This document shows, piece by piece, positions 13,195 to 23,877 of a stretch of DNA of 64,000 nucleotides. The stretch comes from Rhodocollybia butyracea (taxonomy: Eukaryota > Basidiomycota > Agaricomycetes > Agaricales > Omphalotaceae). The notes under the pieces are model-generated. The model made no database searches. It had not been told where the DNA came from and worked only from the letters and a program-made list of their open reading frames with translations. The stretch is from assembly GCA_015501585.1 (NCBI GenBank), contig JADNRY010000022.1, forward strand, positions 1 to 64,000, given 5' to 3'. The translations under genes and the position numbers were made by a program. How positions within the stretch are numbered: the stretch's first letter is position 1; every line of letters starts with the position of its first letter.

Positions 13195-13895
13195 CTACGA
13201 AACGGTGAATGATTCACCGCAGCCGCAAGCGTCCTTGATGTTTGGATTGTTAAAGGCAAACTTGGAGCTAAGGTGGCGTTATGTGAGGAAAGCTCTACAA
13301 AATTACTCTGACAACATACCTCAAAGCATCCTCATGCCAGTCCATTTCACTCCCTATGATCGAAAACAGCGCCTTGCTATCAATGATGACCTTGACGTCA
13401 TCTTGCTCAACTACCTCGTCAAACTTTTGTGGCTTTTCGACGTATTCCAAATGATAGGATAGACCAGCACATCCTTTGTTTCGGACGCCGATGCGTATGA
13501 GCTGTGGAGTAGGTCCCCGTTGTAGTGCTTTTAACCGCATTACAGCTTCAGATGTCTAGGGGAAAAAATTAGTCGACTTTGAAACGAATTAATCAGCAAC
13601 GCACAATAGTTAGAGCCGCCTTGGTAGCTCGTAATCTCGGTCTGGGTTTCTCGGCTTTAGGAGCAGGAGGAGGTCTGGCAGCTGTCTGTGGTGCCGAAGC
13701 TTCTGGAGAAAACTCTTTCGTAGGAATAACAATTGGAGGTGTTTCCGTTATTGAATGATCTAGGCCGTTTTCATGGAGCTTGTAGGCAGACATCATGGCT
13801 CTACGGGCGGGCACGGAGAAAGTCAAACTGTGAGGATAAAGGAAAGGCAGCGCCGAGAACCGTGCAGCATGTTGCAGGCGCAAAAACGAGGACAT
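13195..13895 (-). CDS. ISA1: Mitochondrial iron-sulfur cluster assembly protein ISA1
   Basis: A-type Fe-S carrier of the mitochondrial matrix, needed with Isa2/Iba57 to make [4Fe-4S] clusters. The Met at 13895 gives a typical presequence (MSSFLRLQHAARFSALPF; Arg/Ser-rich, no acid); an earlier in-frame ATG at 13952 would put acidic residues in front and is less likely. A Pro/Ala linker and the core follow: TSEAVMRLKALQRGPTPQ, IRIGVRNKGCAGLSYHLEY and DDVKVIIDSKALFSIIGSEM. A last exon holds SKFAFNNPNIKDACGCGESF. The three ligand cysteines (NKGC, and C-G-C in ACGCGESF) are present. Introns lie near 13600-13553 and 13286-13238. Stop at 13195. Confidence 0.92.
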
Positions 13896-14160
13896 GACAG
13901 TAAAGATACGAGAGGGGGAAGGATTCGGGTCGGATGTTAGAGGGCTGCTCACGTGGTGTATCCCAGTCTGGATAGTGATCGGGCCAATCAGGATGCGAGT
14001 ATTTCAAGGCAAGCCCAGAGTAAACTTCGTCATTTGGGAATCGTAATAAATCATCAGCCTACATAAGTAATAACTAATCTAATAATACATAATGTTCGTC
14101 CAATGGCTTCACAGCCGGGTATGAAGGTGAGTGGGGTATATGGTTCGACAATTCAGCTCA

Positions 14161-14778
14161 TCATGAAGAGCGTGTCACCTGTAATTGGAAAACTCCGAGT
14201 TCTTTCGTTGGTGTCAACCCCCAGAAAACCTTCGAGTCTGCCAGAAAATCAATGTGCTTGACCCCCTTCAAGCGTTCCATCTCTCTCTCTGCAGGAACGC
14301 GGCATCTCTGCCATCTCTGGATATACGCGTCGGTTACGCGTCTCTGTTTGTCGGGTGAAAGTGAACTGAAATCTCTTTCAGAACTTGTGCCCCGTAGGTG
14401 TCGGTATATGCCATGGAGAACGTCTGTGACAGTAACATAAGCTACTCTGGACGATGGGTTGGGAGTGATAAACATTCTCCAGGCGCCAAATATAACTATG
14501 AGACTGGTTACCACTGGGTTTGTGGCTGGAGCTGTCCAGAATGTCTGGGCCAAGCCTGGGTAAAGTCGCGCAGTTTCAACTGGGTACGACATGTCCCAGT
14601 AGATCGCAGATGATGTTGCAGCTCTGTTATGTTGTAATGCAGGGCAAAGCTGACATTCTACTGCTGGTAACATCGCGCTTGCGATTGGTGGTGGGCTCAA
14701 GGACCCATCAGTTTCAGGAAGTGAAGAGGTCGAGTACGAAGGGGACGGAGTAGCAAATCGGACCGTCTTTCCTGGCAT
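14161..14778 (-). CDS. DUF6699-type protein
   Basis: Single open frame of 205 residues starting MPGKTVRFATPSPSY. The middle part has the layout of the basidiomycete DUF6699 family: IYWDMSYPVETA, the AxxPxVxxLxV strand (TAPATNPVVTSLIVIFG), RVAYVTVTDVLHGIYRHLRG, the charged helix DKQRRVTDAYIQRW, and the closing KHIDFLADSKVFWGLTP with FQLQ. No function is known for the family. An intron could start at the FQLQ/GTGACA boundary (~14180) and continue in an open frame at 14055-13801 (ADDLLRFPNDEVYSG...), which overlaps the ISA1 5' part. I keep the simple model because the family normally ends at this strand. Confidence 0.7.
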   Translation of the reverse strand: MPGKTVRFATPSPSYSTSSLPETDGSLSPPPIASAMLPAVECQLCPALQHNRAATSSAIYWDMSYPVETARLYPGLAQTFWTAPATNPVVTSLIVIFGAWRMFITPNPSSRVAYVTVTDVLHGIYRHLRGTSSERDFSSLSPDKQRRVTDAYIQRWQRCRVPAEREMERLKGVKHIDFLADSKVFWGLTPTKELGVFQLQVTRSS

Positions 14779-16716
14779 TGTGTTGATCTCGAGTACGAGT
14801 GGATGAGTAGAATAGTACTAGTAGTGCCGCAGTGGTGTGCTGGGGTGCTTGTGTGAAATACCATGGTCAAGAATCCTCGTGGTTATATACGAATGAAAAG
14901 CTATAACGCTCCTCAAAAGGTATGTATTCAACCGTCGGCTTGTATCGCCTCCGCGTAACACAGAGTCATTCAAGCTCATCGCATCTCATCCCATCAAGAA
15001 AGTAAGCGCCAGGAGCCCTGCTGACCAGCCCATATAAGTCCATATACTATATATTTCGCTGCCGCCAAGCGCCACTGGGAAGCACTGGTTTTTTCTCCCT
15101 TGGGCGAAAATTGCGCCCTCTGTGGGCGGTCTCTTTAGTACTACCAGCCACAGTCAACAGAACGCAAATTCGAACAGAAGTTCTAAGAATCTTTGAAGCT
15201 TTGCAGGCCTTAAAATCGGGTTGGCAGTGTGTAACCAAGCGCTACTAAGCTAAAGCGCTAAAGTCTCAACAGCTCTCAGCCTTCTCAAGTGCAGTAAATT
15301 TTCATCGCATCGGACATGGCTAATCTACTTTCCCTCAAATTGTCCGCACAATTGAATTGATCGCTCTTCCGTTGAGAATCCACCGAGAATCCATTCAGTC
15401 CTTATCTCCTTTGACATGCATACTGCAATGAACGAGGTTATCTGTCTGCTTTTGGCAGTTCTCCGCAGCGCAGTGTTGTCCCTTGATCTATCTTCATCAT
15501 CAAGTAACAGGCGTAGCAAAACTCGCAGTTCCCTCAACCCACAGGCATCATTTTTTAAGCTGGCCTTGACAACTCCAACAACCCATACCCCACGACCCCA
15601 CTCCCGCTGAGTACGGGCCCGTTCGCAGCCCTAAGGTCCAAGGCGCTAACATATTGACAGAACAATGTATTTTTATGGAGGATTATTCCAAAAAACACTG
15701 CCACTGCCCGTTCAAATCACCACAGGATGAGAGGACAAAATCAGCAATCTCTACGAGCACCGCCAGAGAAAATCTATCCAAATGCAAATGTTACATCAGT
15801 TTGTTGATCGTCAGTGTTCTGTCTGTTTAGGAGAGTAAACTGTACCAGTACCTGTATGTAGTGAGTGTAGATAAAGGTACCCTGTGGCAAAAATACGGAG
15901 CTCTGGCCGCTCTCAGCAACAGTTGTGAAAGGAACTATATATGAAACTGAATTTGTTCTGAGAACACTGAACAACGCACGAGTCTGGTCGGCCAGGAAAC
16001 ATCGTACTTGCTCCGTCTACGTAGATAGACTCGGTGTTTTGTTGTCGCAACTGTGAACAAAAAATCCAGAATCAAACATCTTTGTTCTGAGAACAGCGTC
16101 AGCTTGAATGCTCCATGTTGGAGAAGGCTAATCTAGCCTTGATCCCTCCTATTCCCACCTGGTGAGGTCCGAACCTTGAGAACTCAGTAGAGTTCGTGTC
16201 CCGAATCCATAAAAAATCTCAAAGATTGATAAGATTGGGAAAGGGAAAACAGGAATCAACCCCAAGAGCGTGATACAACATACTGGGAGTCCTTGTCGTA
16301 CAAGAGAGTAGTAAGCTAGCATCCTCGAAGAAATACAGGAGCCTAAAGTCCTACGGCAAAATGCGCGAATCAAAAGGTCCCCTCGAGGGAGACGCTCTCC
16401 GATGGGTGCAATCATTGACAAGCAAGTATGCTCCTTTACGAGAAACAGCTACAGCCTTATTACTCAGATAGGTAGAAGAAACAGAGCAACTATGGTCCGA
16501 GAGACAGCTACAGCCTTATGAAAATATCGTGCCAGATCTTCAGATGATAGAAATTGAAGCACGAGAGCGATTCCGCGATTCGTACACAACTGCAAGAGAG
16601 CAACTAGGGACAGTGAAAAGGCTCCCTTGAAAAAATAATAAGTTTCAAATTTGTCCATGCACTCGGCTCAAAAATACATCTGTAGTCATACTTGTATTTG
16701 AGCATTAGTCCAAGCC
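14779..16716. other. Gene-poor interval with a possible decayed fragment
   Basis: About 1.9 kb between the DUF6699 gene and RVS167. No conserved protein was recognised on either strand. Between 16361 and 16630 the + strand has two adjacent stop-separated open stretches (MRESKGPLEGDALRWVQSL... and VEETEQLWSERQLQPYENIV...) that look like helix-forming coding remnants. They share a 16-bp direct repeat (acagctacagccttat at about 16445 and 16504). I cannot name a family. The rest shows short open frames without support. Confidence 0.35.
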
Positions 16717-18474
16717 TCAAGTTTCCTGAACATAATTTCCTAATTAACAGAACCTTGATTAGATATCTTTCATCTTTTCCGAGAAAGGTCTCGAAGTTAC
16801 CTGGAAATACGCCTTGAACCCCGTTTAACTTACCGGTCCACCAATCTTCTGCACTTCCCGTCTTCTCCACGATCTCTATTCTATCTCCAGTGTTAAATGA
16901 CAGATCGCCTTCGGCCTGATGATAAAAATGAGAAAAATTGAGATTCAAGAGAGCAAACGTATTTCACCTGTGCTACAAAATCATACAAGGCTACCACAAT
17001 CTGGGGCTTCGGTCCCAACTTGGGCTTTGGTTTCAGTGGTGGAGGAGGTGGGGGTGCTCTTTTGGCAGCTGCAGCTGCGGCAGCACTTGCAGCACCGTTC
17101 GAAGGGGTGTACGGAGGGGGTGGAGCAGGCTGAGAAGAGGCCGAAGGCGGTGGTGGTGCTTTTTTGAATCCACTGGATGGAGGAGTTCTAGTTGATGCAA
17201 GTGAGGAGACAGATGATCCCGCGCGCGACATCCCAGCGCCGCTAGTGTTGCGATTAGCTTGGACCATCTTGGCTATATGCGATCAACACAGAATCCCAGG
17301 AAATGGAGGTAGAAAGAACGTACAGGTCGAGATGATTCGTTTGGTGATATTGAGGTCCTCTATCTGAGACCAGGCGTCTGTTCTTTGTTCCTCGTAATTG
17401 GAGGTGATCTCATTTCCAGGAACGTTAGAGATGTCATATTTGGCTTCTTCCGCGAAGCTGTTCATTTTCTCCAAGATGATATAAAAGATGTTCAGCCTGA
17501 GGAGCATGTCAAGAAAGTCAAAAGGGGAGATAAAATGTACCTACTGCATATAGAAGAACGAATGAAAAAGGGGGTCAATGAACTGCGTCGTCAATGTCAT
17601 AAATCGCGGGAGATCCTGTTTGAGGGCAGTGTTTATGTAGTCGTATTCGTTGGTGGCCATTTCAAAATCTTGCTCAAGCTACAAACGCAAGTTTGCTACC
17701 GACAAAGGGTTGTTGCCTGCTACTCACCTTGAACAGATTTTTCTCATCGCTCAAAGATTTCTCCTTCTTATCCCTGAGTTTGGTCAGAGAATTGTTGAAT
17801 CTGTCGTAATCCACAAGCTGGGGTAGGGGTAAGCGAAGGGCTACGGAGAATAATCCTAGTGCAGAACCTTGTGATCTCTTTTGGTGATACTTTTGCGGAT
17901 CGTTTTCATAACACCCTGAAACTCCTTGGTAGGGCTGACAATCCTACTTTCTATCAACTCGAGTTCTGGGGCGACGGAGGAACGCAGGTCCCCCATTGCA
18001 GTTTCAAACTTATCGACACTCTTTATGGTATGTGATGCTTCAGGATGCTTGCCAATAAGGTCATATTCACCCGATATCGGATGGAAGATGGTAGAGAAGT
18101 GCGTGGCGAATCCTGCTCCCGACGTGAAAAGACCTGTATGCAGGGTACCATAAAACAGCGATGAAGGTTGGAGACATGATCAATAGTTCACCATTAACAG
18201 AATCTGTAAACGCCTTTGTATCCTTGATGAGTTTCTCAACCGCCTTTTCCATCGATGCGAAATGACGTTGATAATCGTCGAATTCAGGATCGTTCGACTC
18301 TTAACGAGTTGATAAGTTAGTTATCTGATGTAATTTCATGCGTTGGAGCCATACTTTTCGACATCCCGACCTTGGAGGTCACCATGAACGGTGTTCTGAA
18401 TGCTCCTCAGTCATTATGTGTATTTCCAAAAAGGAAATTACGCACCGTTTAACTGACTTTACAAAACCCTTCAT
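16717..18474 (-). CDS. RVS167: BAR-SH3 endocytic protein, Rvs167/amphiphysin-like
   Basis: Membrane-curving protein that acts with actin at the necks of endocytic pits. Start at 18474 (MKGFVKSVKR|TPFMVTSKVGMSK). BAR domain: SNDPEFDDYQRHFASMEKAV, EKLIKDTKAFTDSVN, FATHFSTIFHPI, GEYDLIGKHPEASHTIKSVD, LELIESRIVSPTKEFQGVMK and KLRDKKEKSLSDEKNLF, ending near QLNIFYIILEKMNSFAEEAK. A Pro/Ala linker (KKAPPPPSAS; eight-Ala run) leads to the SH3 domain IVVALYDFVAQ|AEGDLSFNTGDRIEIVEKTG with DWWTGKLNGVQGVFPG|NYVQET. The last intron (GTAACT...ATTAG, about 16796-16739) matters: reading through it replaces the SH3 end NYVQ with an unrelated tail. Order and size match fungal Rvs167; a Gly/Pro/Ala-rich central region is typical. 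Confidence 0.92.
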
Positions 18475-18793
18475 CACCGTCGATTATAGTTAAAGAAATT
18501 AGACACGTTGCTGGTGAAGGAGCAGGAAAGATATTGGGGTGAAGGCGATGTTTCCCAAGACATTTTCTCACACGATAACTTTACAGTGGAAGCGCTTTGA
18601 CCTTCGCTTCGCCAAATCTGTGATCATGTCCAAGCTCTGTAAGAAACCTGATATTCTCAGCTTTTCTTGTCATTTTAATCGCTGGAAATTGTAGTTTTTT
18701 TCACAGGTCAGTTCGGATCCGGAACAGCCGCCGAGTGTTGCTTGACTCAACGCAGACTCAACGTGTCATCTCTGCTCAATACCACATTGAACA

Positions 18794-19851
18794 ATGTCGA
18801 AAATTCAACAACCCTCAAATCAGATTAAGTGAGCTTTCACCTTGTTTGATTTTCATCAGAACTCAACCGTTCACAACTTGTAGGCTAACCAATGTTTCCA
18901 TCGTCCGTTTGAAGAAAGGCGGAAAACGTTTTGAAGTATATACAAAACTATGTGTCGAATGTGAGTTGCTTATCGGGACATCCAGGTAGCTTGCTATAAG
19001 AACAAGGTCCAAGAATGGAGAAATGGAGTGTAAGCTGATGAGCACAGTCTGTAACTCCTTCATTCACCCATCGATCTAGGGAAACCAATCTCGACGATGT
19101 CCTTCAAATCAGCAATGTGTTCGTCAACGTGTCCAAAGGAGAAGTGGCAAAGCATGGTGATCTCAAAAAGGCCTTCGGGACAGCAGAAATACCAGAAATC
19201 GTGGCCGAGGTTTATCTTCTCTTGTGCTCAAAGTTACTTGCTCACTTCAACTCATTCCAGATATTAAAGAAAGGAGAGGTTCAAGTTGGAGAGAAGGAAC
19301 GAGAACACGATCAGTCGGCATTACGCAAGGAAATAGCTACAATGGTCGCAGAAAAATGTGTAGACCCTTCTACACAGAGGCCTTACCCAGTTGGTATGAT
19401 TGAAAAAGCGATGACAGAAGCAGGTTATAGTCTCAAGCCAAATAAGAACGCGAAGAGCCAGGTTCGTTTTCATATTCAAAGTGGACTCTTAAACTCACAA
19501 CAGTACTCAGGTCTCTGAATGCATCAAAGCCCTTCAGACCGACTCTACGCTTCCAATACAACGTGCACGTATGCGTGTACGTGTCACTATGCCCAATGTA
19601 GACGGAAAGCGGCTACGGGAGAAGGTTTTGGATGGTGCTGAGAAAGTAGAAGAGGATGAAATGGGCCAAAATGAGTGGGAAGTCGTATGTACCAAGTTTT
19701 GTCCTATAGTTTTTTCCCAATACTCACAACATGCGTTCAGGTTATGCTCATTGACCCCAGTCAATTCCGAATAATCAATGACCTGCTCCAAAAGGAATGC
19801 AAAGGCAAAGGTCGAATTGAAACGATGACCTTCACCGCCACTGCTTCCTAG
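18794..19851 (+). CDS. SDO1: Ribosome maturation protein SDO1 (SBDS)
   Basis: Works with the GTPase Efl1 to release Tif6 from nascent 60S subunits. ATG at 18794 (MSKIQQPSNQIK), then an intron (GTGAGC...TTGTAG), LTNVSIVRLKKGGKRFEV, a second short intron, ACYKNKVQEWRNG, TNLDDVLQISNVFVNVSKGE and VAKHGDLKKAFGTAEIPEIV (FYSH domain). After another intron come ILKKGEVQVGEKER and AEKCVDPSTQRPYPVGMIEK (three-helix domain II). SECIKALQTDSTLPIQRARM, then VMLIDPSQFRIINDLLQKE and GRIETMTFTATAS form domain III. About 255 residues, as in yeast and human. The gene is divergent from RVS167 (320 bp) and ends 36 bp from the end of ALG1. Confidence 0.95.
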
Positions 19852-19887
19852 ACCATTAGTCTGTGGGGCACCCCCCTCCTTCTATTC

Positions 19888-21861
19888 TTATATGTGTATC
19901 TCGCGTAAAACCAGTGGCCTTAGATTCCGATTCCAATTCTCGTCCCATGAGCACCAGTCCCATTCATCAGTATGTGTGGTCTCATCATGGTCCAGGCTTC
20001 GAGTTGCATTCCGGAGAGATGACCGTAACACCTCTAGACGTGGAGAAGAAGGAAAAGATGCTAAGAGCAACTGAAGCGTATTATCAGTAGTGTTTTGAAT
20101 AGATGAAGAGTAACGTCACCTCAAATTGTTTAGCCAACTCTTCGGAGGTGTTGAAAATTAAACCGTTCTTTCCTTCTTTCACCAGTTCAGGCAGACTATG
20201 AGAACGGTGAGCTCGAGTATTTGAGTATAGAAAGGAGGAAACATACCATTCAAAGTTTAATGCGCAGACAGGAAGCCCACATCCAAACATGTCCACAACT
20301 TTCATCGGTAGATCTTTGGCTGAGGAACTGGAATGTAGCGATACGCCTAAGTCCGCAGAGCCTAAGAGAAGAATAAGCGACACCCTAGTCAAGATACTTG
20401 CAACCTACCTAGAAATACTGGATAATCTTCTGCCTCCAACCATAAACTAAGGCACTTTACCCAACGCCAAGTAGCCTGTAGGGTATTAATCTTGTTCATG
20501 TATTCTTCGCGTTGCGGCCCTTTTCCAGTGACCACCATTAACATTTTGGGTAATCTCTTTCGACTATCCGCCTCAGCAAGCTCTTCTGCTCTTTGCTCGT
20601 ATATTGTAAGTGCTTCTAAAAGGATCCCGAAATTCTCGTCAGGCGTCCAGGAAGTACTGGAAACAACCAAAGCAACTCTGTCAGGCCTGAGTCTAGGGGG
20701 CTGTATATTCTCGTACGTCGGAGCAGTGGGCGAAACGGGATTCGTTCCTACGGGGGAGGGTGAATGTGAGGATGCTGGCAAAGGCTTTCTGTCGGTCATG
20801 GATGTAGAAAATGGCGTCTTAGATTCAGGCAAGAAACCTTCGAGGAACTTGTGCCGGGAAATCGATGGTTTCAGTCTAGTGAAGAGCTAATGAAAGGTAT
20901 TGAGCGCCGTAGAGGTCCAATAAACATAACATACGTCATGGATTTCTTGAGCAGAACATCGATGAAAGTGCTTGGGAGGACGATCATGAAGAATAACTTT
21001 TTGTCCGCTGAAAATTTAGGTAAGATATCAAAAGTCTGTGAAGGAGCAAGGGAACAAACATCAAACCCCATTCCTCCACGAGAAAGTTTCTCATAGCTTC
21101 TGTCACAAATAAATGTGCGTAGGCTGTTCGACCAAAGGTTGCTTCAAACCTAAGCTGGGATTATTAATCAAGTTGGCAGGACGAGGGTATGATACATACC
21201 ATTTGGCAAGCTTTACATATAAATGTGTTTTGGGGAGCTTGAGCTCGAGGATGCTATATCCCAGATTATGCCAATCGATAATTATTTTACACCCTTGGAT
21301 TCGACCCACAAGCCATACGAGTGCGAGAGTAGGGATACTGGGCGGATTCTGCCGGATTTTGCCATTAGAATGCAGCTTGAGGGAATGATTCGAGACACGT
21401 ACCTGCACAAGGATGTATTCCGGAGGTTCATCTATGTAGATGAGCAGCTCATGAAGGATGGCGATAATTTGATGAATAATTTTGAACGGTGCAAGAAGCA
21501 CGAATGGCAAAAATTTGAGGATCGTTGGAGGTTCAGGCAGATAGCGAAGTTGGATCTTGGGTACGCGCTCCAGAGCTGGTATGGGTTTAGAGCCTGTACC
21601 TTAGTGAGTCGAGAATCACAACCGTCAGAATATCTTGTGCTTGCCTCCGTATCCTATGATATATGTCATAAAATTATTCTCTGCGAAGCTTTCAGCATGG
21701 TACATCATCCTGGGGCTACGTCCGATATCTCCCAGAACTAATATTGCGACAGAGCGAAGTGAATGTTTACTTTTTTTGGGTCTGAAGAATACAATGAGAC
21801 GATAGGAGAGCCATAAGAATATGAAGCCGACTACGACACGGGGAACGGTCAACAAGTTCAT
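19888..21861 (-). CDS. ALG1: Chitobiosyldiphosphodolichol beta-mannosyltransferase ALG1
   Basis: Adds the first mannose to GlcNAc2-PP-dolichol on the cytosolic face of the ER (GT33 family). Start at 21861 ([20 protein letters not shown]), giving an N-terminal membrane anchor. Family blocks in order: [170 protein letters not shown] and [21 protein letters not shown] last exon ends LVLREIHI at 19888. At least six short introns. A Ser/Pro insert (about 20820-20720) separates the two Rossmann halves. Only 51 bp separate its start from the next gene, a shared bidirectional promoter. Confidence 0.93.
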
Positions 21862-21912
21862 CAAGTATTTAGCGCGCTACGATCACGGGCGCCTCAGGAG
21901 TTGAATCCAATA

Positions 21913-23427
21913 ATGCCTCCTCGTCCTAAGCCAATTCCAATCCCGCGAAAACAATCTTTTAGTGCTTCCAAAGATGCGCCAAAGGTCAAATTTGAGCATA
22001 CTTCAAAATCAATGCCTCCGCCGCCTGTACCAGTTACTCCGATGGGCATCTTAGAGCCCGAGATGAACGCGTTATCTACTTGTTTACAGGTGAAAGTCTT
22101 GCATATTATGTTCATTTCCTTTATTCACAATAGCTATAGAATGCAGCTGTAAAAACCGCTCAAGTCATGCGATTCCATCATGACGCTCGTCAATTGTAAG
22201 AGCATTGATTCTTGTTTCGCCTCTTCTTAGCAATCCATCACCAGAAACGTCCGAAAGCATGCTTCAGATCCTCCTCACACTCTCCAAGCGTCTCTGGGTC
22301 GTGAATTAGAAAAGTATGATCAACTTTGTGATGCTATTGAAGCCCATTTGGTACAGTTTTCGACTTTTGACTTGCACAAGATTAAATTTTCGCGATAGAT
22401 TCGTGCAATATCTGTTCTGCAACGGGATGTCCAAAAGGAACAACAACGGATCCGAGACGAAGAGAAAGCGGCAGCAGAGGCAATCGCCATCAAAGCCGCC
22501 GTCGAGGCAGCGGCTACTGCGCCTTCATCACCCAAGGTCTTGCCTTCTAGCTCTATGGAATCTATCAGTACTTCCACACCTATCGCGTCTACCAACCAAT
22601 CTCCTGTCGCAAACAGCGGTCCTGCTGGACGGAGACCCTCGACTATATCTATATCTTCTCTAAACCGACCCGCATTCCCACTGAAACTTGATCTTTCTGC
22701 GCAGTCTCTTCGTATGTCAGCAGAGGATGCTACATTCTTAGGTACTGGCTTGCGCTCACCTGTTACGCTTGCCCCCAAGTCTGCTCGCCCTATGTCAGAA
22801 TATGACTACATGGCAGCCTTCAATAACACCAGAGTCGACATCGACCTTACTCTTCCCCAAGAGGGAGGATCATCGAACGATATGAATATTCCGATGGGTA
22901 ACTCTGCCGATAAACCTATCGAGCTGGATATGGAAATGGATATCGACCAGGCTATGATGAGTGATCTCTTTGGTGACTCGTCCGAAGCCGATAATTCCGA
23001 AACAAATGCTGATGTTGGAGCACTATTTTCCCCTAATCTCGGAACCACTGGAAATGAAGGATCAGTGAACAACAGCTTCCTTTCATCTATTGGCGTTGGC
23101 GGTGGTGATACCAATGCAGACATATTTGCGTCTTTCAACGTCGGAGCCGGAGGAGACTCTACTGTACGTCCCGACGCAATGACCCTATCCACAATTGAGC
23201 CGTCGCTTGCTCCATCTCCTGGTAGCATTATCGCAAGCCTATCCCAGTCATCAGCGAATGGGAATTCTGTTCAGACCGAACCATTCGATCTTGGAAATCT
23301 CGGATTTGACTTTCCGGTTGAAAGTAATTCGGATTCAATGAATCTTGAATCTCTTTGGATCGATAGCACTGACGGAAACAGTGGCGTCGAGGAAGATGCA
23401 AACAAGTCAGCTGGGGTACTTAGCTAG
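21913..23427 (+). CDS. Uncharacterised protein with acidic, Ser/Asn-rich C-terminus
   Basis: Start at 21913 (MPPRPKPIPIPRKQSFSAS). After a Pro-rich lead come three short exons that give a helical N-terminal region: LEPEMNALSTCLQ|NAAVKTAQVMRFHHDARQL, SPETSESMLQILLTLSKRLW, EKYDQLCDAIEAHL and IRAISVLQRDVQKEQQRIRD. From ~22500 a single exon encodes ~300 residues of low-complexity sequence with acidic patches (KPIELDMEMDIDQAMMSDLF) and repeated FDLGNLGFDFP-like hydrophobic/acidic clusters. These resemble transactivation or cofactor-binding tails. A short helical head followed by a long disordered tail is also seen in fungal Mediator tail subunits, but I could not match any family, so no function is given. 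Shares its promoter with ALG1. Confidence 0.7.
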
Positions 23428-23877
23428 GTAGAAATACCGCACCTTGTTGACAGTCTGGAATGCGATGCAATGGACGCTGGTGAATTGAGTGGCATATTTG
23501 TCTCTTAATTTTCGGTCCAACTCTCGACTCTTAGATCATGCCATGTAATCAAATCCTCATTCCTTCGAACTGACCACTCTTTCAGCGATTGACCTGACAC
23601 GTTCAGATACAGTTCAAACATAAGGTCACCAGGTAGAACCAACTGAGAATAGTGCAAATAATGTGTATTCCTCTAGTGTTATGTCAATTACTCAGATGAG
23701 AATTTCTATTTGCCGAATTCATTTAGATGCATGGGAATTGAAAAGAGCGAAGTCGCTAGCGCCGGCATATGCCATTCCTATTCTCACATCTTTCTCTTAT
23801 ATTTATAACCCTCTCGATTTCTTTTCCCGTGCACTTGAAACGATTCTTCTACACTGGCTGAACATTGATGGTCTCTA

